64,000 bases of DNA from Clostridiales bacterium (lineage in GTDB: Bacteria > Bacillota > Clostridia > Christensenellales > CAG-138), in the NCBI GenBank assembly GCA_004557245.1, contig SFEL01000002.1, forward strand, positions 62,001 to 126,000. Reading direction: 5' to 3'. Of the stretch, positions 18,118-25,993 are shown piece after piece. The number at the start of each line of letters is the position of its first letter. Within the stretch, counting starts at the first letter, position 1. The position numbers were made by a program, and so were the translations under genes. The notes under the pieces were generated by a model. The model searched no databases. It saw only the letters and a program-made list of their open reading frames with translations, and was not told the origin of the DNA.

Positions 18118-19806
18118 ATGACCGGAAAGTTTATGACCATAGACAACATACCCGTCGAGCTTACCGGCGAGGAAAAGAACCTTCTCGAGGTGATACGCAG
18201 GACAGGCATCGAGCTGCCCACCTTCTGCTACTACTCCGAGCTTTCCGTATACGGCGCATGCCGCATGTGTATGGTAGAGGACGACAGGGGCAATATACAC
18301 GCCGCCTGCTCCACCCCTCCTAAGGCCGGAATGACAATATACACCAACACCTCGCGCCTGAGGAAATATCGCAGAAACATACTGGAACTGCTGCTTGCAA
18401 ATCATTGCCGCGACTGCACCACCTGCGAAAAGAGCAGCGACTGCAAGCTCCAGCAGCTTGCACAGCGCTTTCACATAACCGGGGTGAGATTTCCAAACGC
18501 ACAGACAAAGCCCGACCCGGACTGTTCCTCTCCCTGTATCTCCATCGATCACAGCAAATGCATACTCTGCGGCGACTGCGTGAGGATGTGCAATGAGGTG
18601 CAGCACGTGGGCGCCATAGATTTCGCATACCGCGGCGCGAAGATGGTAGTCTCCCCCGCCTTCGGCAGGCCCATGGCGGAGTCCGGCTGCGTGGGCTGCG
18701 GCCAGTGCGCCGCCGTCTGCCCCACCGGCGCTATCGTCATAAAAAAGGACACCGAACGGCTATGGGAAGACCTTGCGGACAGTAATACGCGCGTAATCGC
18801 CCAGATCGCCCCTGCCGTACGCACGGGTGTAAGCAAGACCTTTAACGAAAAATACGGCGACCTTGCCATGGGCAAGCTTGTAGCCGCCCTGCGCCGCATG
18901 GGCTTTGACGAGGTGTTCGACACCTCCACCAGCGCCGACCTTACGGTGCTTGAAGAGAGCAGTGAATTCCTTGAGCGCCTCGAAACAGGCGGCAAGCTGC
19001 CCCTCTACACCTCCTGCTGCCCGGCCTGGATACGCTTTGCGGAAACCCGTCACCCCGAGATATTGGAAAACATTTCCACCTGCCGCTCTCCAATGGAGAT
19101 GTTCGGTTCCGTAATAAAGGAATACTTCGGCAATTGCGGAAAGCGGGTTGTATCCGTCGCCATAATGCCCTGCACCGCCAAAAAATTCGAGGCCATGCGG
19201 GACGAATTCAGGGACAAGAACGGCACTCCCTACGTGGACTATGTAATAACCTCCCAGGAAATAATCCAGATGATACGTCAAAGCGGCATACGCTTTGACG
19301 AGCTGGAACCAGAGGCCGTTAGTATGCCCTTCGGCATGAGCAGCGGCGCCGGCCTGATATTCGGCGCGTCCGGCGGCGTTACCGAAGCGGTGCTAAGAAG
19401 GCTCTCCGATGACAAATCCGCAGGCGCGATACGTTCCATTGCCAACTCCGGCGTCCGCGACATAGCAGGCCTCAAGGAGTGCAGCATCACTCATAACGGC
19501 GAGGAGATAAAGATCGCCATAGTCAGCGGCCTGGAAAACACCGATAAACTCATCCACCGCATAGAAGAGGGCGAGGTCAGCTACCACATGGTGGAGGTAA
19601 TGGCATGTCCCGGCGGCTGCGTATCCGGCGCAGGCCAGCCGTTCGCAAAATCCGGTGAGCGAAGACAGCGCTCCGAGTCCCTGTACCGAAACGACAGAAT
19701 GTGTCTCATACGCCGCTCGGAAGAAAATCCCCTCATGGAGGAACTGTACAGCGGCATACTTAAAGACAGGACACACGAACTGCTGCACGTGGATTATGTA
19801 AAATAA
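18118..19806 (+). CDS. hydA: Electron-bifurcating [FeFe] hydrogenase, catalytic subunit
   Basis: 562 aa. N-terminal [2Fe-2S] domain (CYYSELSVYGACRMC), a His-Cys 4Fe-4S site (HCRDCTTCEKSSDC), two ferredoxin clusters (CILCGDCVRMC and CVGCGQCAAVCP), then the H-cluster domain. The H-cluster signatures are L1 TSCCPAW (298-304) with the proton-relay Cys, L2 MPCTAKK (from 350) and L3 MACPGGC (from 495). It makes or uses H2 with NADH and ferredoxin. This is the M3 type, without the extra C-terminal cluster of Thermotoga HydA. ATG 18118 follows AAAGGAGG. No HydEFG maturase genes lie in the window. Confidence 0.96.
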   Translation: MTGKFMTIDNIPVELTGEEKNLLEVIRRTGIELPTFCYYSELSVYGACRMCMVEDDRGNIHAACSTPPKAGMTIYTNTSRLRKYRRNILELLLANHCRDCTTCEKSSDCKLQQLAQRFHITGVRFPNAQTKPDPDCSSPCISIDHSKCILCGDCVRMCNEVQHVGAIDFAYRGAKMVVSPAFGRPMAESGCVGCGQCAAVCPTGAIVIKKDTERLWEDLADSNTRVIAQIAPAVRTGVSKTFNEKYGDLAMGKLVAALRRMGFDEVFDTSTSADLTVLEESSEFLERLETGGKLPLYTSCCPAWIRFAETRHPEILENISTCRSPMEMFGSVIKEYFGNCGKRVVSVAIMPCTAKKFEAMRDEFRDKNGTPYVDYVITSQEIIQMIRQSGIRFDELEPEAVSMPFGMSSGAGLIFGASGGVTEAVLRRLSDDKSAGAIRSIANSGVRDIAGLKECSITHNGEEIKIAIVSGLENTDKLIHRIEEGEVSYHMVEVMACPGGCVSGAGQPFAKSGERRQRSESLYRNDRMCLIRRSEENPLMEELYSGILKDRTHELLHVDYVK

Positions 19807-19812
19807 CAGTAT

Positions 19813-19848
19813 CAGCCCATCGTCCACCCCGATGGGCCACTTTTTTTG
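19813..19848 (+). terminator. Intrinsic terminator of the hydrogenase operon
   Basis: GCCCATCG (19815-19822) pairs with CGATGGGC (19830-19837), followed by seven T at 19841-19847. Confidence 0.9.
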
Positions 19849-20016
19849 CAAATGATCAGCGGTAAATCCGGAGCGAAAGTGCGTCTTTGCGGGAAAATAC
19901 ATTCAATATGGCACACCTGTAGTTATGCAGACCGGAACTGACGGACGCTTTCACAAATACTCCGGCATGCAATCGCTTTTATGCCCGGCACAGAGAGGCC
20001 ACCGAGCTTTTTTCAA

Positions 20017-20051
20017 AAAACCCCATGCTCCAATGCGGAACATGGGGTTTT
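20017..20051 (-). terminator. Intrinsic terminator of glnN
   Basis: On the minus strand AAAACCCCATG pairs with CATGGGGTTTT over a 13-base loop, followed by more T. The rest of 19850-20016 holds nothing I recognise. Confidence 0.85.
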
Positions 20052-20103
20052 CGATTAGCCAAATCATCAATACCTCTGGCTGCGCTGCTTTTGTATTACG
20101 TTT

Positions 20104-22197
20104 CTACCTTACTCCGAACAGTAGCTTTTCGTATGTGGGAAATGGCCAGTACTTCTCAGCCGTAAGCATCTCGGCCTCGTCGCACACTACCCTGAGTTCG
20201 GCCATTTTGTGCAGTATAACGTCCCGTATATAGTACGATGCTTCCGCAACGTCGTTTATGGTCTTTAGCCTGATGGTGGCTCTGTCAAGCTCCTCCGCCG
20301 CAGCATCTATCTCGTCCACAAGCCCGGAAAGCTTTGCTATAGTCCTTCTCTCGTACCTTCCTGTAAGCTCCGGCAGCATCTTCAGCTTTGCCTCGAGGGT
20401 ATCCGCCAGATCCTTTTCGTATGCGGCAACTGCGGGCAGTATCTCCTTGCGCGCCATGTCTACCATGGTCAGCGCTTCAATATTGACAGTCTTGCAGTAA
20501 TTCTCCAGAATTATCTCGTAGCGCGCCTGTATCTCGGCCCGGGAATAAACCCTGTGCCGCATCAGCATATCCACGTTCTTCTTCTCCAGCATGGCAGGCA
20601 GTGCATCCGGCGTAGTCCGAAGATTCAACAGTCCGCGGCTTTCCGCCTCCTTCAGCCATTCATCGTCATAGCCGTTGCCGTTGAACAATATCCGCTTGTG
20701 CTCCTTTACAGTGCTGCGTATAAGGTCGTGCAACGTACCCTCAAAATTCTCCGCGCCTTCCAGCTTATCGGCATACTGTCTCAGGGACTCCGCAACGGCG
20801 GCATTTATCATGATGTTGGCGCAGGCTATGCTGTCAGATGAGCCCAGCATGCGGAACTCGAACTTGTTGCCCGTAAAGGCGAAGGGAGATGTACGGTTTC
20901 GGTCCGTTGTATCACGTATGAACCGGGGCAGTGTATGCACGCCCAGCTTCATGACGGTCTTTTCCACTCCACTGTAGGGTTCGTCCTTCTCTATGGCATC
21001 CAGCACCGCCGTGAGCTCATCGCCTAAAAACATGGAAACTACGGCAGGCGGCGCCTCATTTGCCCCGAGCCGATGATCATTTCCGGCTGTAGCTACAGAC
21101 AGCCTAAGCAGATCCTGATAATCGTCCACCGCTTGTATGACGGCTACGAGGAACAGCAGGAACTGAGCGTTCTCATGGGGCGTTTCGCCTGGCGTGAGGA
21201 GGTTCACGCCGTTATCGGTGGCCATAGACCAGTTGTTGTGCTTGCCGCTTCCGTTTACCCCGGCGAAGGGTTTTTCGTGCAGCAGGCATACCAGGCCATG
21301 CTTGGAGGCCACCTTCTGCATTATTTCCATAGTAAGCTGGTTATGGTCGGTGGCGATATTTGTGGTGGTGTATATTGGCGCAAGCTCGTGCTGTGACGGG
21401 GCCACCTCATTGTGCTCTGTCTTTGCCAGTATCCCAAGCTTCCACAGCTCCTCATTCAGCTCTGCCATATAGGCAGCTACTCTGGGCTTTATGGCCCCGA
21501 AGTAATGGTCATCCAGCTCCTGCCCCTTAGGCGGTTTTGCTCCGAATAGGGTCCGCCCGCAGAATACCAGATCCTTGCGCTGCTCATACATATCCTTATC
21601 TACGAGGAAATACTCCTGTTCAGGGCCTACGCAGGTGCGCACACATTTGACATCGGTATTGCCAAAGAGCCGCATTATGCGCATGGCCTGCTTGTTCAGC
21701 GCCTGCATCGAGCGCAGCAGCGGCGTCTTTTTATCCAGCGCCTCGCCTCCATAGGAGCAGAAGGCCGTTGGTATGCAGAGTGTCTTATCCTTTATGAATG
21801 CGTATGAGGTAGGGTCCCACGCCGTATATCCGCGGGCCTCAAAGGTAGCGCGCAGGCCCCCTGAAGGAAAGCTCGATGCGTCAGGCTCGCCCTGTATGAG
21901 GTTTTTGCCGGAAAATTCCATGATTACGCCACCGTCCGGCGATGACGCTATAAAGCTGTCGTGCTTCTCGGCAGTTATACCGGTAAGGGGCTGGAACCAG
22001 TGGGTAAAATGTGTAGCGCCGTGCTCCACGGCCCAGTCCTTCATGGCGTCGGCCACCGCGTTGGCAACATCTGTATTGAGGCTGGCCCCCTCGTCGATGG
22101 TCTTTCTGAGCGAATCGTATACTCCGAAAGGCAGCTTTGCCTTCATCGCCCTGTCGTCAAACACCAGGCTTCCGAAATAATCCGGTACCGAATTCAT
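20104..22197 (-). CDS. glnN: Glutamine synthetase type III
   Basis: 697 aa, the size of the large GSIII class and not of GSI. Marks include THFTHWFQPLTGITAEKHDSF near residue 90, LIQGEPDASSFPSGG, GPEQEYFLVD, EVAPSQHELAP, VNGSGKHNNWS and GNDHRLGANEAPP. It forms glutamine from glutamate, ammonia and ATP. The start ATG 22197 has AAAGGAG 9 bases upstream. A consensus promoter and a leader terminator precede it (see the regulatory entries), and it is divergent from the second glutamine synthetase gene at 22497. Confidence 0.97.
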   Translation of the reverse strand: MNSVPDYFGSLVFDDRAMKAKLPFGVYDSLRKTIDEGASLNTDVANAVADAMKDWAVEHGATHFTHWFQPLTGITAEKHDSFIASSPDGGVIMEFSGKNLIQGEPDASSFPSGGLRATFEARGYTAWDPTSYAFIKDKTLCIPTAFCSYGGEALDKKTPLLRSMQALNKQAMRIMRLFGNTDVKCVRTCVGPEQEYFLVDKDMYEQRKDLVFCGRTLFGAKPPKGQELDDHYFGAIKPRVAAYMAELNEELWKLGILAKTEHNEVAPSQHELAPIYTTTNIATDHNQLTMEIMQKVASKHGLVCLLHEKPFAGVNGSGKHNNWSMATDNGVNLLTPGETPHENAQFLLFLVAVIQAVDDYQDLLRLSVATAGNDHRLGANEAPPAVVSMFLGDELTAVLDAIEKDEPYSGVEKTVMKLGVHTLPRFIRDTTDRNRTSPFAFTGNKFEFRMLGSSDSIACANIMINAAVAESLRQYADKLEGAENFEGTLHDLIRSTVKEHKRILFNGNGYDDEWLKEAESRGLLNLRTTPDALPAMLEKKNVDMLMRHRVYSRAEIQARYEIILENYCKTVNIEALTMVDMARKEILPAVAAYEKDLADTLEAKLKMLPELTGRYERRTIAKLSGLVDEIDAAAEELDRATIRLKTINDVAEASYYIRDVILHKMAELRVVCDEAEMLTAEKYWPFPTYEKLLFGVR

Positions 22198-22256
22198 ACT
22201 CTGTTTCTCCTTTCATCTCTAAACCTTTATATACTAAAAATTTAAATAACAATAAT

Positions 22257-22299
22257 AAAAAGGCGTCGCGGAAAACACTCTCCGAGACGCCTTTGCCTT
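22257..22299 (-). promoter_or_regulatory. Leader attenuator of glnN with ANTAR-type hexaloop hairpin
   Basis: This lies between the promoter and glnN. Terminator form on the minus strand: AAAGGCGTC (22294-22286) pairs with GACGCCTTT (22267-22259), followed by T residues. Alternative form: AAGGC-[AAAGGC]-GTCT (22299-22285), a short stem with hexaloop AAAGGC, A at loop position 1 and G at position 4. The two forms share bases, so they exclude each other. ANTAR proteins are known to bind such A1/G4 hexaloops and prevent termination. The link to this leader is my inference. Confidence 0.6.
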
Positions 22300-22310
22300 T
22301 ATAAAAAAGC

Positions 22311-22338
22311 ATTATACCGCATATGCGTCAGATGTCAA
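22311..22338 (-). promoter_or_regulatory. Consensus sigma-A promoter of glnN
   Basis: On the minus strand TTGACA (22338-22333), 16-bp spacer, TATAAT (22316-22311). Both hexamers are perfect. The +1 is expected near 22304, only a few bases before the hexaloop hairpin. Confidence 0.85.
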
Positions 22339-22377
22339 GACCGATTTAAAATTTTGTCCTTACAGCCAAAAAACCCA

Positions 22378-22406
22378 TTGACGCGGGTCTGGGATTGTGC
22401 TAACAT
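22378..22406 (+). promoter_or_regulatory. Predicted sigma-A promoter of glnA
   Basis: TTGACG (22378-22383), 17-bp spacer, TAACAT (22401-22406) with the extended TGC before it. The +1 is expected near 22413. Confidence 0.75.
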
Positions 22407-22415
22407 TCCGATATT

Positions 22416-22477
22416 AATGGGCAAAGGCGTTCATTCATATCCAAGGACAAGGTGTCCCAATATGAATGAGCGTTTTT
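22416..22477 (+). promoter_or_regulatory. Leader attenuator of glnA with ANTAR-type hexaloop hairpin
   Basis: Antiterminator form: AATGGGC (22416-22422), hexaloop AAAGGC (22423-22428), GTTCATT (22429-22435), a 7-bp stem with two G-U pairs. Terminator form: CGTTCATTCATAT (22428-22440) pairs with ATATGAATGAGCG (22460-22472), with an inner GGACA/TGTCC stem, followed by TTTTT (22473-22477). The hairpin's 3' strand is the terminator's 5' strand, so only one can form. GGCAAAGGCGT is identical in the glnN leader. The ANTAR protein encoded after glnA is the likely ligand. Confidence 0.7.
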
Positions 22478-22496
22478 CACTTTTTAAGGAGGGCTT

Positions 22497-23705
22497 ATGA
22501 AGTACACCGCAGACGAAGTGATGCAGTACGCGGCAGAAGAGGACGTAAAGTTCGTGCGCCTTGCCTTCTGTGATATCCGCGGCAGGCAGAAAAACATAGC
22601 CATACTGCCCGACGAGCTGGGCCGCGCTTTCAGGTACGGTATAGCCATCGACGCCTCAGCCATAGCGGGCTTTGGCGGCGAGGTGCATTCCGACCTTTTC
22701 CTGCACCCGGACACCTCCACCCTAACCTTCCTGCCCTGGCTTTCAGAGCACGGCAAGGTAATAAGAATGTTCTGCCACATAACTTACCCTGACGGCACTC
22801 CCTTCGAGGCCGATACCCGCTCCATACTCGCCAAGGCTGTAGATTGCGCTCATGAACAGGGCGTATCCTTCGCCTTCGGCTCCGAGATGGAGTTTTATCT
22901 TTTTAAGCTGGACGAAAACGGCGAGCCGACGAAGCTGCCATACGACAACGCCGGCTATATGGATATTGCCCCTGAGGACAAGGGCGAAAACGTCCGTCGG
23001 GAGGTATGTTTCACCCTGGAGCAGATGGGCATAAAACCGGAAAGCGCCCACCATGAGGAAGGCCCCGGCCAGAACGAGATAGACTTCCGCTACTCCGACC
23101 CCGTGACCTCCGCAGACAATGCGGTGACTTTCCGCGGCGTCGTGAATACGGTTGCCGCCCGCAACGGACTTTGCGCCGACTTTTCGCCAAAGCCCCTCGA
23201 AAACCGCTCCGGCAACGGCATGCACATCAATATATCCGTCAGATCGGAGGACGGCGGCGATGCGCTGCCTCAGGTGATAGCCGGCATACTGGCCCACATA
23301 TCCGATATGACGGTATTTTTAAACACCATCGAGGATTCCTACCTTCGCTTCGGCAGCAATAAGGCTCCCCGGTACATATCCTGGTCCAGCGAGAACCGTT
23401 CACAGCTTATACGTATACCTGCGGCAGAGGGCGAATACCGCCGGGCAGAGCTGCGCTCCCCCGATCCCGCCTGCAACCCTTATCTGGCCTTCGCGCTGAT
23501 AATATACGCGGGGCTTGACGGAATTCGTCAGGATATGGCGCTGCCCGAGGCGGCGGACATTAACCTCTACACTGCGCCGGAGGACGTCAGGGCAAAATTT
23601 GCAATGCTGCCCAGCACTCTTAAAAAGGCGCAGTCGGCCGCGGCACGGAGCAGCTTCATAGCGGCAAGCCTGCCCCAAGCTATAATCGACTTTTACACAA
23701 AATAA
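22497..23705 (+). CDS. glnA: Glutamine synthetase type I
   Basis: 402 aa, about 40 residues shorter than usual GSI-alpha. Conserved parts are FCDIRGRQKN, IDASAIAGF, FGSEMEFYLF, HHEEGPGQNEIDF, SGNGMHINIS, NRSQLIRIPA and RAELRSPDPACNPYLAFA, so the metal, glutamate and ATP sites look present. The segment before NRSQLIRIP (SYLRFGSNKAPRYISW) departs from the common NSYKRL type. AAGGAGGG lies ahead of ATG 22497. It is preceded by a leader terminator and followed after 36 bases by the ANTAR regulator gene. Having GSI and GSIII side by side points to regulated use under different nitrogen supply. Confidence 0.93.
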   Translation: MKYTADEVMQYAAEEDVKFVRLAFCDIRGRQKNIAILPDELGRAFRYGIAIDASAIAGFGGEVHSDLFLHPDTSTLTFLPWLSEHGKVIRMFCHITYPDGTPFEADTRSILAKAVDCAHEQGVSFAFGSEMEFYLFKLDENGEPTKLPYDNAGYMDIAPEDKGENVRREVCFTLEQMGIKPESAHHEEGPGQNEIDFRYSDPVTSADNAVTFRGVVNTVAARNGLCADFSPKPLENRSGNGMHINISVRSEDGGDALPQVIAGILAHISDMTVFLNTIEDSYLRFGSNKAPRYISWSSENRSQLIRIPAAEGEYRRAELRSPDPACNPYLAFALIIYAGLDGIRQDMALPEAADINLYTAPEDVRAKFAMLPSTLKKAQSAAARSSFIAASLPQAIIDFYTK

Positions 23706-23741
23706 CCGTACTTTATGATTTAAGGGAAGGAGGAAGCGCAA

Positions 23742-24326
23742 ATGGAATTTACGGAGCGCCGTTACAGCGTGCTGCTGGTGTCCTCATCTCCCAAATTCAA
23801 CGAATCCATGCTGGCGCTGCTCTCAGAGAGCCGCTTTTATCCAGTCACCGCTGTATCCGACGTTTCCAGTGCCCGGCGACGCCTTCTCGAAAACAAATAC
23901 GACATAGTCATAATCAACGCCCCGCTACCCGACGATTTCGGCACCCGCCTTGCCCTCTACATATGCGAGAACAGCGGCGCAGGGGTGCTCCTTTTGGTAA
24001 AGGCAGAGCATTATCCGGATATAAACGGCCGGGTATCCCCGTTTGGCGTGCTGGTGCTCCCGAAACCCGCCTCCTCGCAGACGGTGTCCCAATCGTTGCA
24101 GCTCCTTTGCGGCACAAGAGAACGCCTGCGGCGCATGGAACAAAAAACCGCCTCCATAGAGGAAAAGATGGAGGAGATACGCATAATAAACCGCGCGAAG
24201 CTGCTGCTTATGGAGCAGCTGAAGATGACGGAAAAGGAGGCGCACCGTTTCATTGAAAAGCAGGCCATGGACAGGTGCGTCACCCGAATAACTATAGCCC
24301 AAAGCATACTTTCCACATACAAGTAG
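23742..24326 (+). CDS. ANTAR-domain RNA-binding antiterminator with degenerate receiver domain
   Basis: 194 aa. Residues 1-115 have a receiver-like fold, a coiled-coil linker follows at about 120-145, and the ANTAR domain (about 137-192) contains INRAKLLLMEQLKMTEKEAH and KQAMDR. ANTAR domains bind hexaloop RNA and prevent transcription termination. In the receiver, the acidic pair is replaced by Ser14-Ser15, the phospho-acceptor Asp by Asn59, and only Lys108 is kept. It should not be phosphorylated in the usual way. It follows glnA, an arrangement I recall for NitR in solventogenic clostridia. The likely targets are the glnA and glnN leaders in this window. Confidence 0.92.
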   Translation: MEFTERRYSVLLVSSSPKFNESMLALLSESRFYPVTAVSDVSSARRRLLENKYDIVIINAPLPDDFGTRLALYICENSGAGVLLLVKAEHYPDINGRVSPFGVLVLPKPASSQTVSQSLQLLCGTRERLRRMEQKTASIEEKMEEIRIINRAKLLLMEQLKMTEKEAHRFIEKQAMDRCVTRITIAQSILSTYK

Positions 24327-24342
24327 AGGAGGAACAGCAACT

Positions 24343-25953
24343 ATGACTAAGTACATCTTCGTTACCGGCGGCGTGGTATCCGGCCTTGGTAAGGGCATCA
24401 CGGCGGCGTCTCTCGGCAGGCTGCTTAAAACCCGCGGTCTCAAGGTAGCAGCACAAAAGCTGGACCCATATATAAACGTGGACCCGGGAACTATGAGCCC
24501 CTATCAGCACGGCGAGGTATATGTAACGGCGGACGGCGCCGAAACAGACCTTGATCTGGGTCACTACGAGCGTTTTATCGACGAAGATCTGAATAAGTAT
24601 TCCAATCTTACCACCGGTAAGGTATACTGGAACGTGTTGAATAAGGAGCGCCGCGGCGAGTACCTCGGTTCCACAGTTCAGGTCATACCCCACATAACCA
24701 ACGAAATAAAAGATTTCGTATACCGTGTGGGCAAGCAGACAGACGCCGACGTGGTCATAACCGAGATAGGCGGCACCATAGGCGATATAGAGTCCCAGCC
24801 ATTTATAGAAGCTGTGCGGCAGATATCCCTCGAGGTGGGCAGGGAAAACAGCCTGTTCATACACGTTACCCTCGTCCCCTTCCTCCGCGGCTCCGACGAA
24901 CACAAGTCCAAGCCCACCCAGCATTCCGTAAAGGAGCTTCAGGGCATGGGCATAAACCCCAACATAATAGTCCTCCGCTGCGACGAGCCTCTTGAGGAGT
25001 CCATATTTAAAAAGATATCCCTCTTCTGCAACGTAAAGCTGGACTGCGTCATAGAAAACATCACTCTACCATGCCTTTACGAAGCGCCGCTGATGCTGGA
25101 GCAGTCCCACTTTTCCGAGGTCGTCTGCAGGGAGCTTGGCATTGACGCCCCTGCGCCTGACCTTGTGGAATGGGAGAATATGGTGCAGCGCATAAAGTCC
25201 CGCGAGAAGGAGGTACGCATAGGTCTCGTAGGTAAGTACGTACAGCTCCACGACGCATACCTCTCTGTGGCCGAGGCTATGCGCCACGCGGGCTATACCC
25301 TCAATACCCATATTCGCATACGTTGGATAGATTCCGAGACGCTCACCGAAGCCAACTATAGGGACGAGCTGAATTATCTGGACGGAATAATCGTCCCCGG
25401 CGGCTTCGGCAGCCGCGGCATAGACGGAATGATACTTGCAGCAAGGTATGCAAGAGAGAACGGCATTCCCTATTTCGGCATATGCCTCGGCATGCAGATA
25501 GCCGTCATAGAGTACGCAAGGCACGTTGCAGGCATTGCAGATGCACATTCCGGAGAATTTGATGAGCTTTGCAGACACAAAGTTATAGACTTTATGCCCG
25601 GACAGAGCGAAAATATAGATAAGGGCGGCACATTGCGCCTTGGGGAATACCCCTGCGTAATAGCCCCCGGCACCACCATGGAGCGCTGTTACGGTGCAAG
25701 CCGTATATCCGAGCGTCACCGTCACAGGTACGAGTTCAACAATGACTACAGGGGTGTTCTTACCAGGGCGGGGCTTACCCTTTCCGGTATGTCCCCGGAC
25801 GGCAGGCTGGTAGAGACGGTTGAGCTTACCGGCAGGCCCTTCTTCGTGGGCGTGCAGTACCACCCGGAGTTCAAATCCCGCCCCAACAAAGCCCATCCGC
25901 TGTTCAGGGGGTTCATCGCGGCGGCTCTGGACAGAGCGGAGCATAAGCGGTAA
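24343..25953 (+). CDS. pyrG: CTP synthase
   Basis: 536 aa. The N-terminal synthetase domain starts TKYIFVTGGVVSGLGKGI and has DPYINVDPGTMSP, GGTIGDIES and the SKPTQHSVK element. The C-terminal glutaminase domain has the nucleophile in YFGICLGMQ and the His-Glu pair in VQYHPEF. It makes CTP from UTP using glutamine-derived ammonia, consistent with its place after the glutamine synthetase block. GAGGAGG precedes ATG 24343, and the gap to the ANTAR gene is only 16 bases, so they may be co-transcribed. Confidence 0.98.
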   Translation: MTKYIFVTGGVVSGLGKGITAASLGRLLKTRGLKVAAQKLDPYINVDPGTMSPYQHGEVYVTADGAETDLDLGHYERFIDEDLNKYSNLTTGKVYWNVLNKERRGEYLGSTVQVIPHITNEIKDFVYRVGKQTDADVVITEIGGTIGDIESQPFIEAVRQISLEVGRENSLFIHVTLVPFLRGSDEHKSKPTQHSVKELQGMGINPNIIVLRCDEPLEESIFKKISLFCNVKLDCVIENITLPCLYEAPLMLEQSHFSEVVCRELGIDAPAPDLVEWENMVQRIKSREKEVRIGLVGKYVQLHDAYLSVAEAMRHAGYTLNTHIRIRWIDSETLTEANYRDELNYLDGIIVPGGFGSRGIDGMILAARYARENGIPYFGICLGMQIAVIEYARHVAGIADAHSGEFDELCRHKVIDFMPGQSENIDKGGTLRLGEYPCVIAPGTTMERCYGASRISERHRHRYEFNNDYRGVLTRAGLTLSGMSPDGRLVETVELTGRPFFVGVQYHPEFKSRPNKAHPLFRGFIAAALDRAEHKR

Positions 25954-25993
25954 TATTATTATATTGCGTAATATTATTTAAAGGAGACAATAA

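Noticed and set aside
22441..22460. A second (P1/P2-type) hexaloop in the glnA leader, around GGACAAGGTGTCC
   Set aside because: The sequence AAGGTG has A1 and G4, but it cannot be closed by a base pair as a six-base loop; GGACA/TGTCC leaves a three-base loop. I could not find a second hexaloop in either leader.
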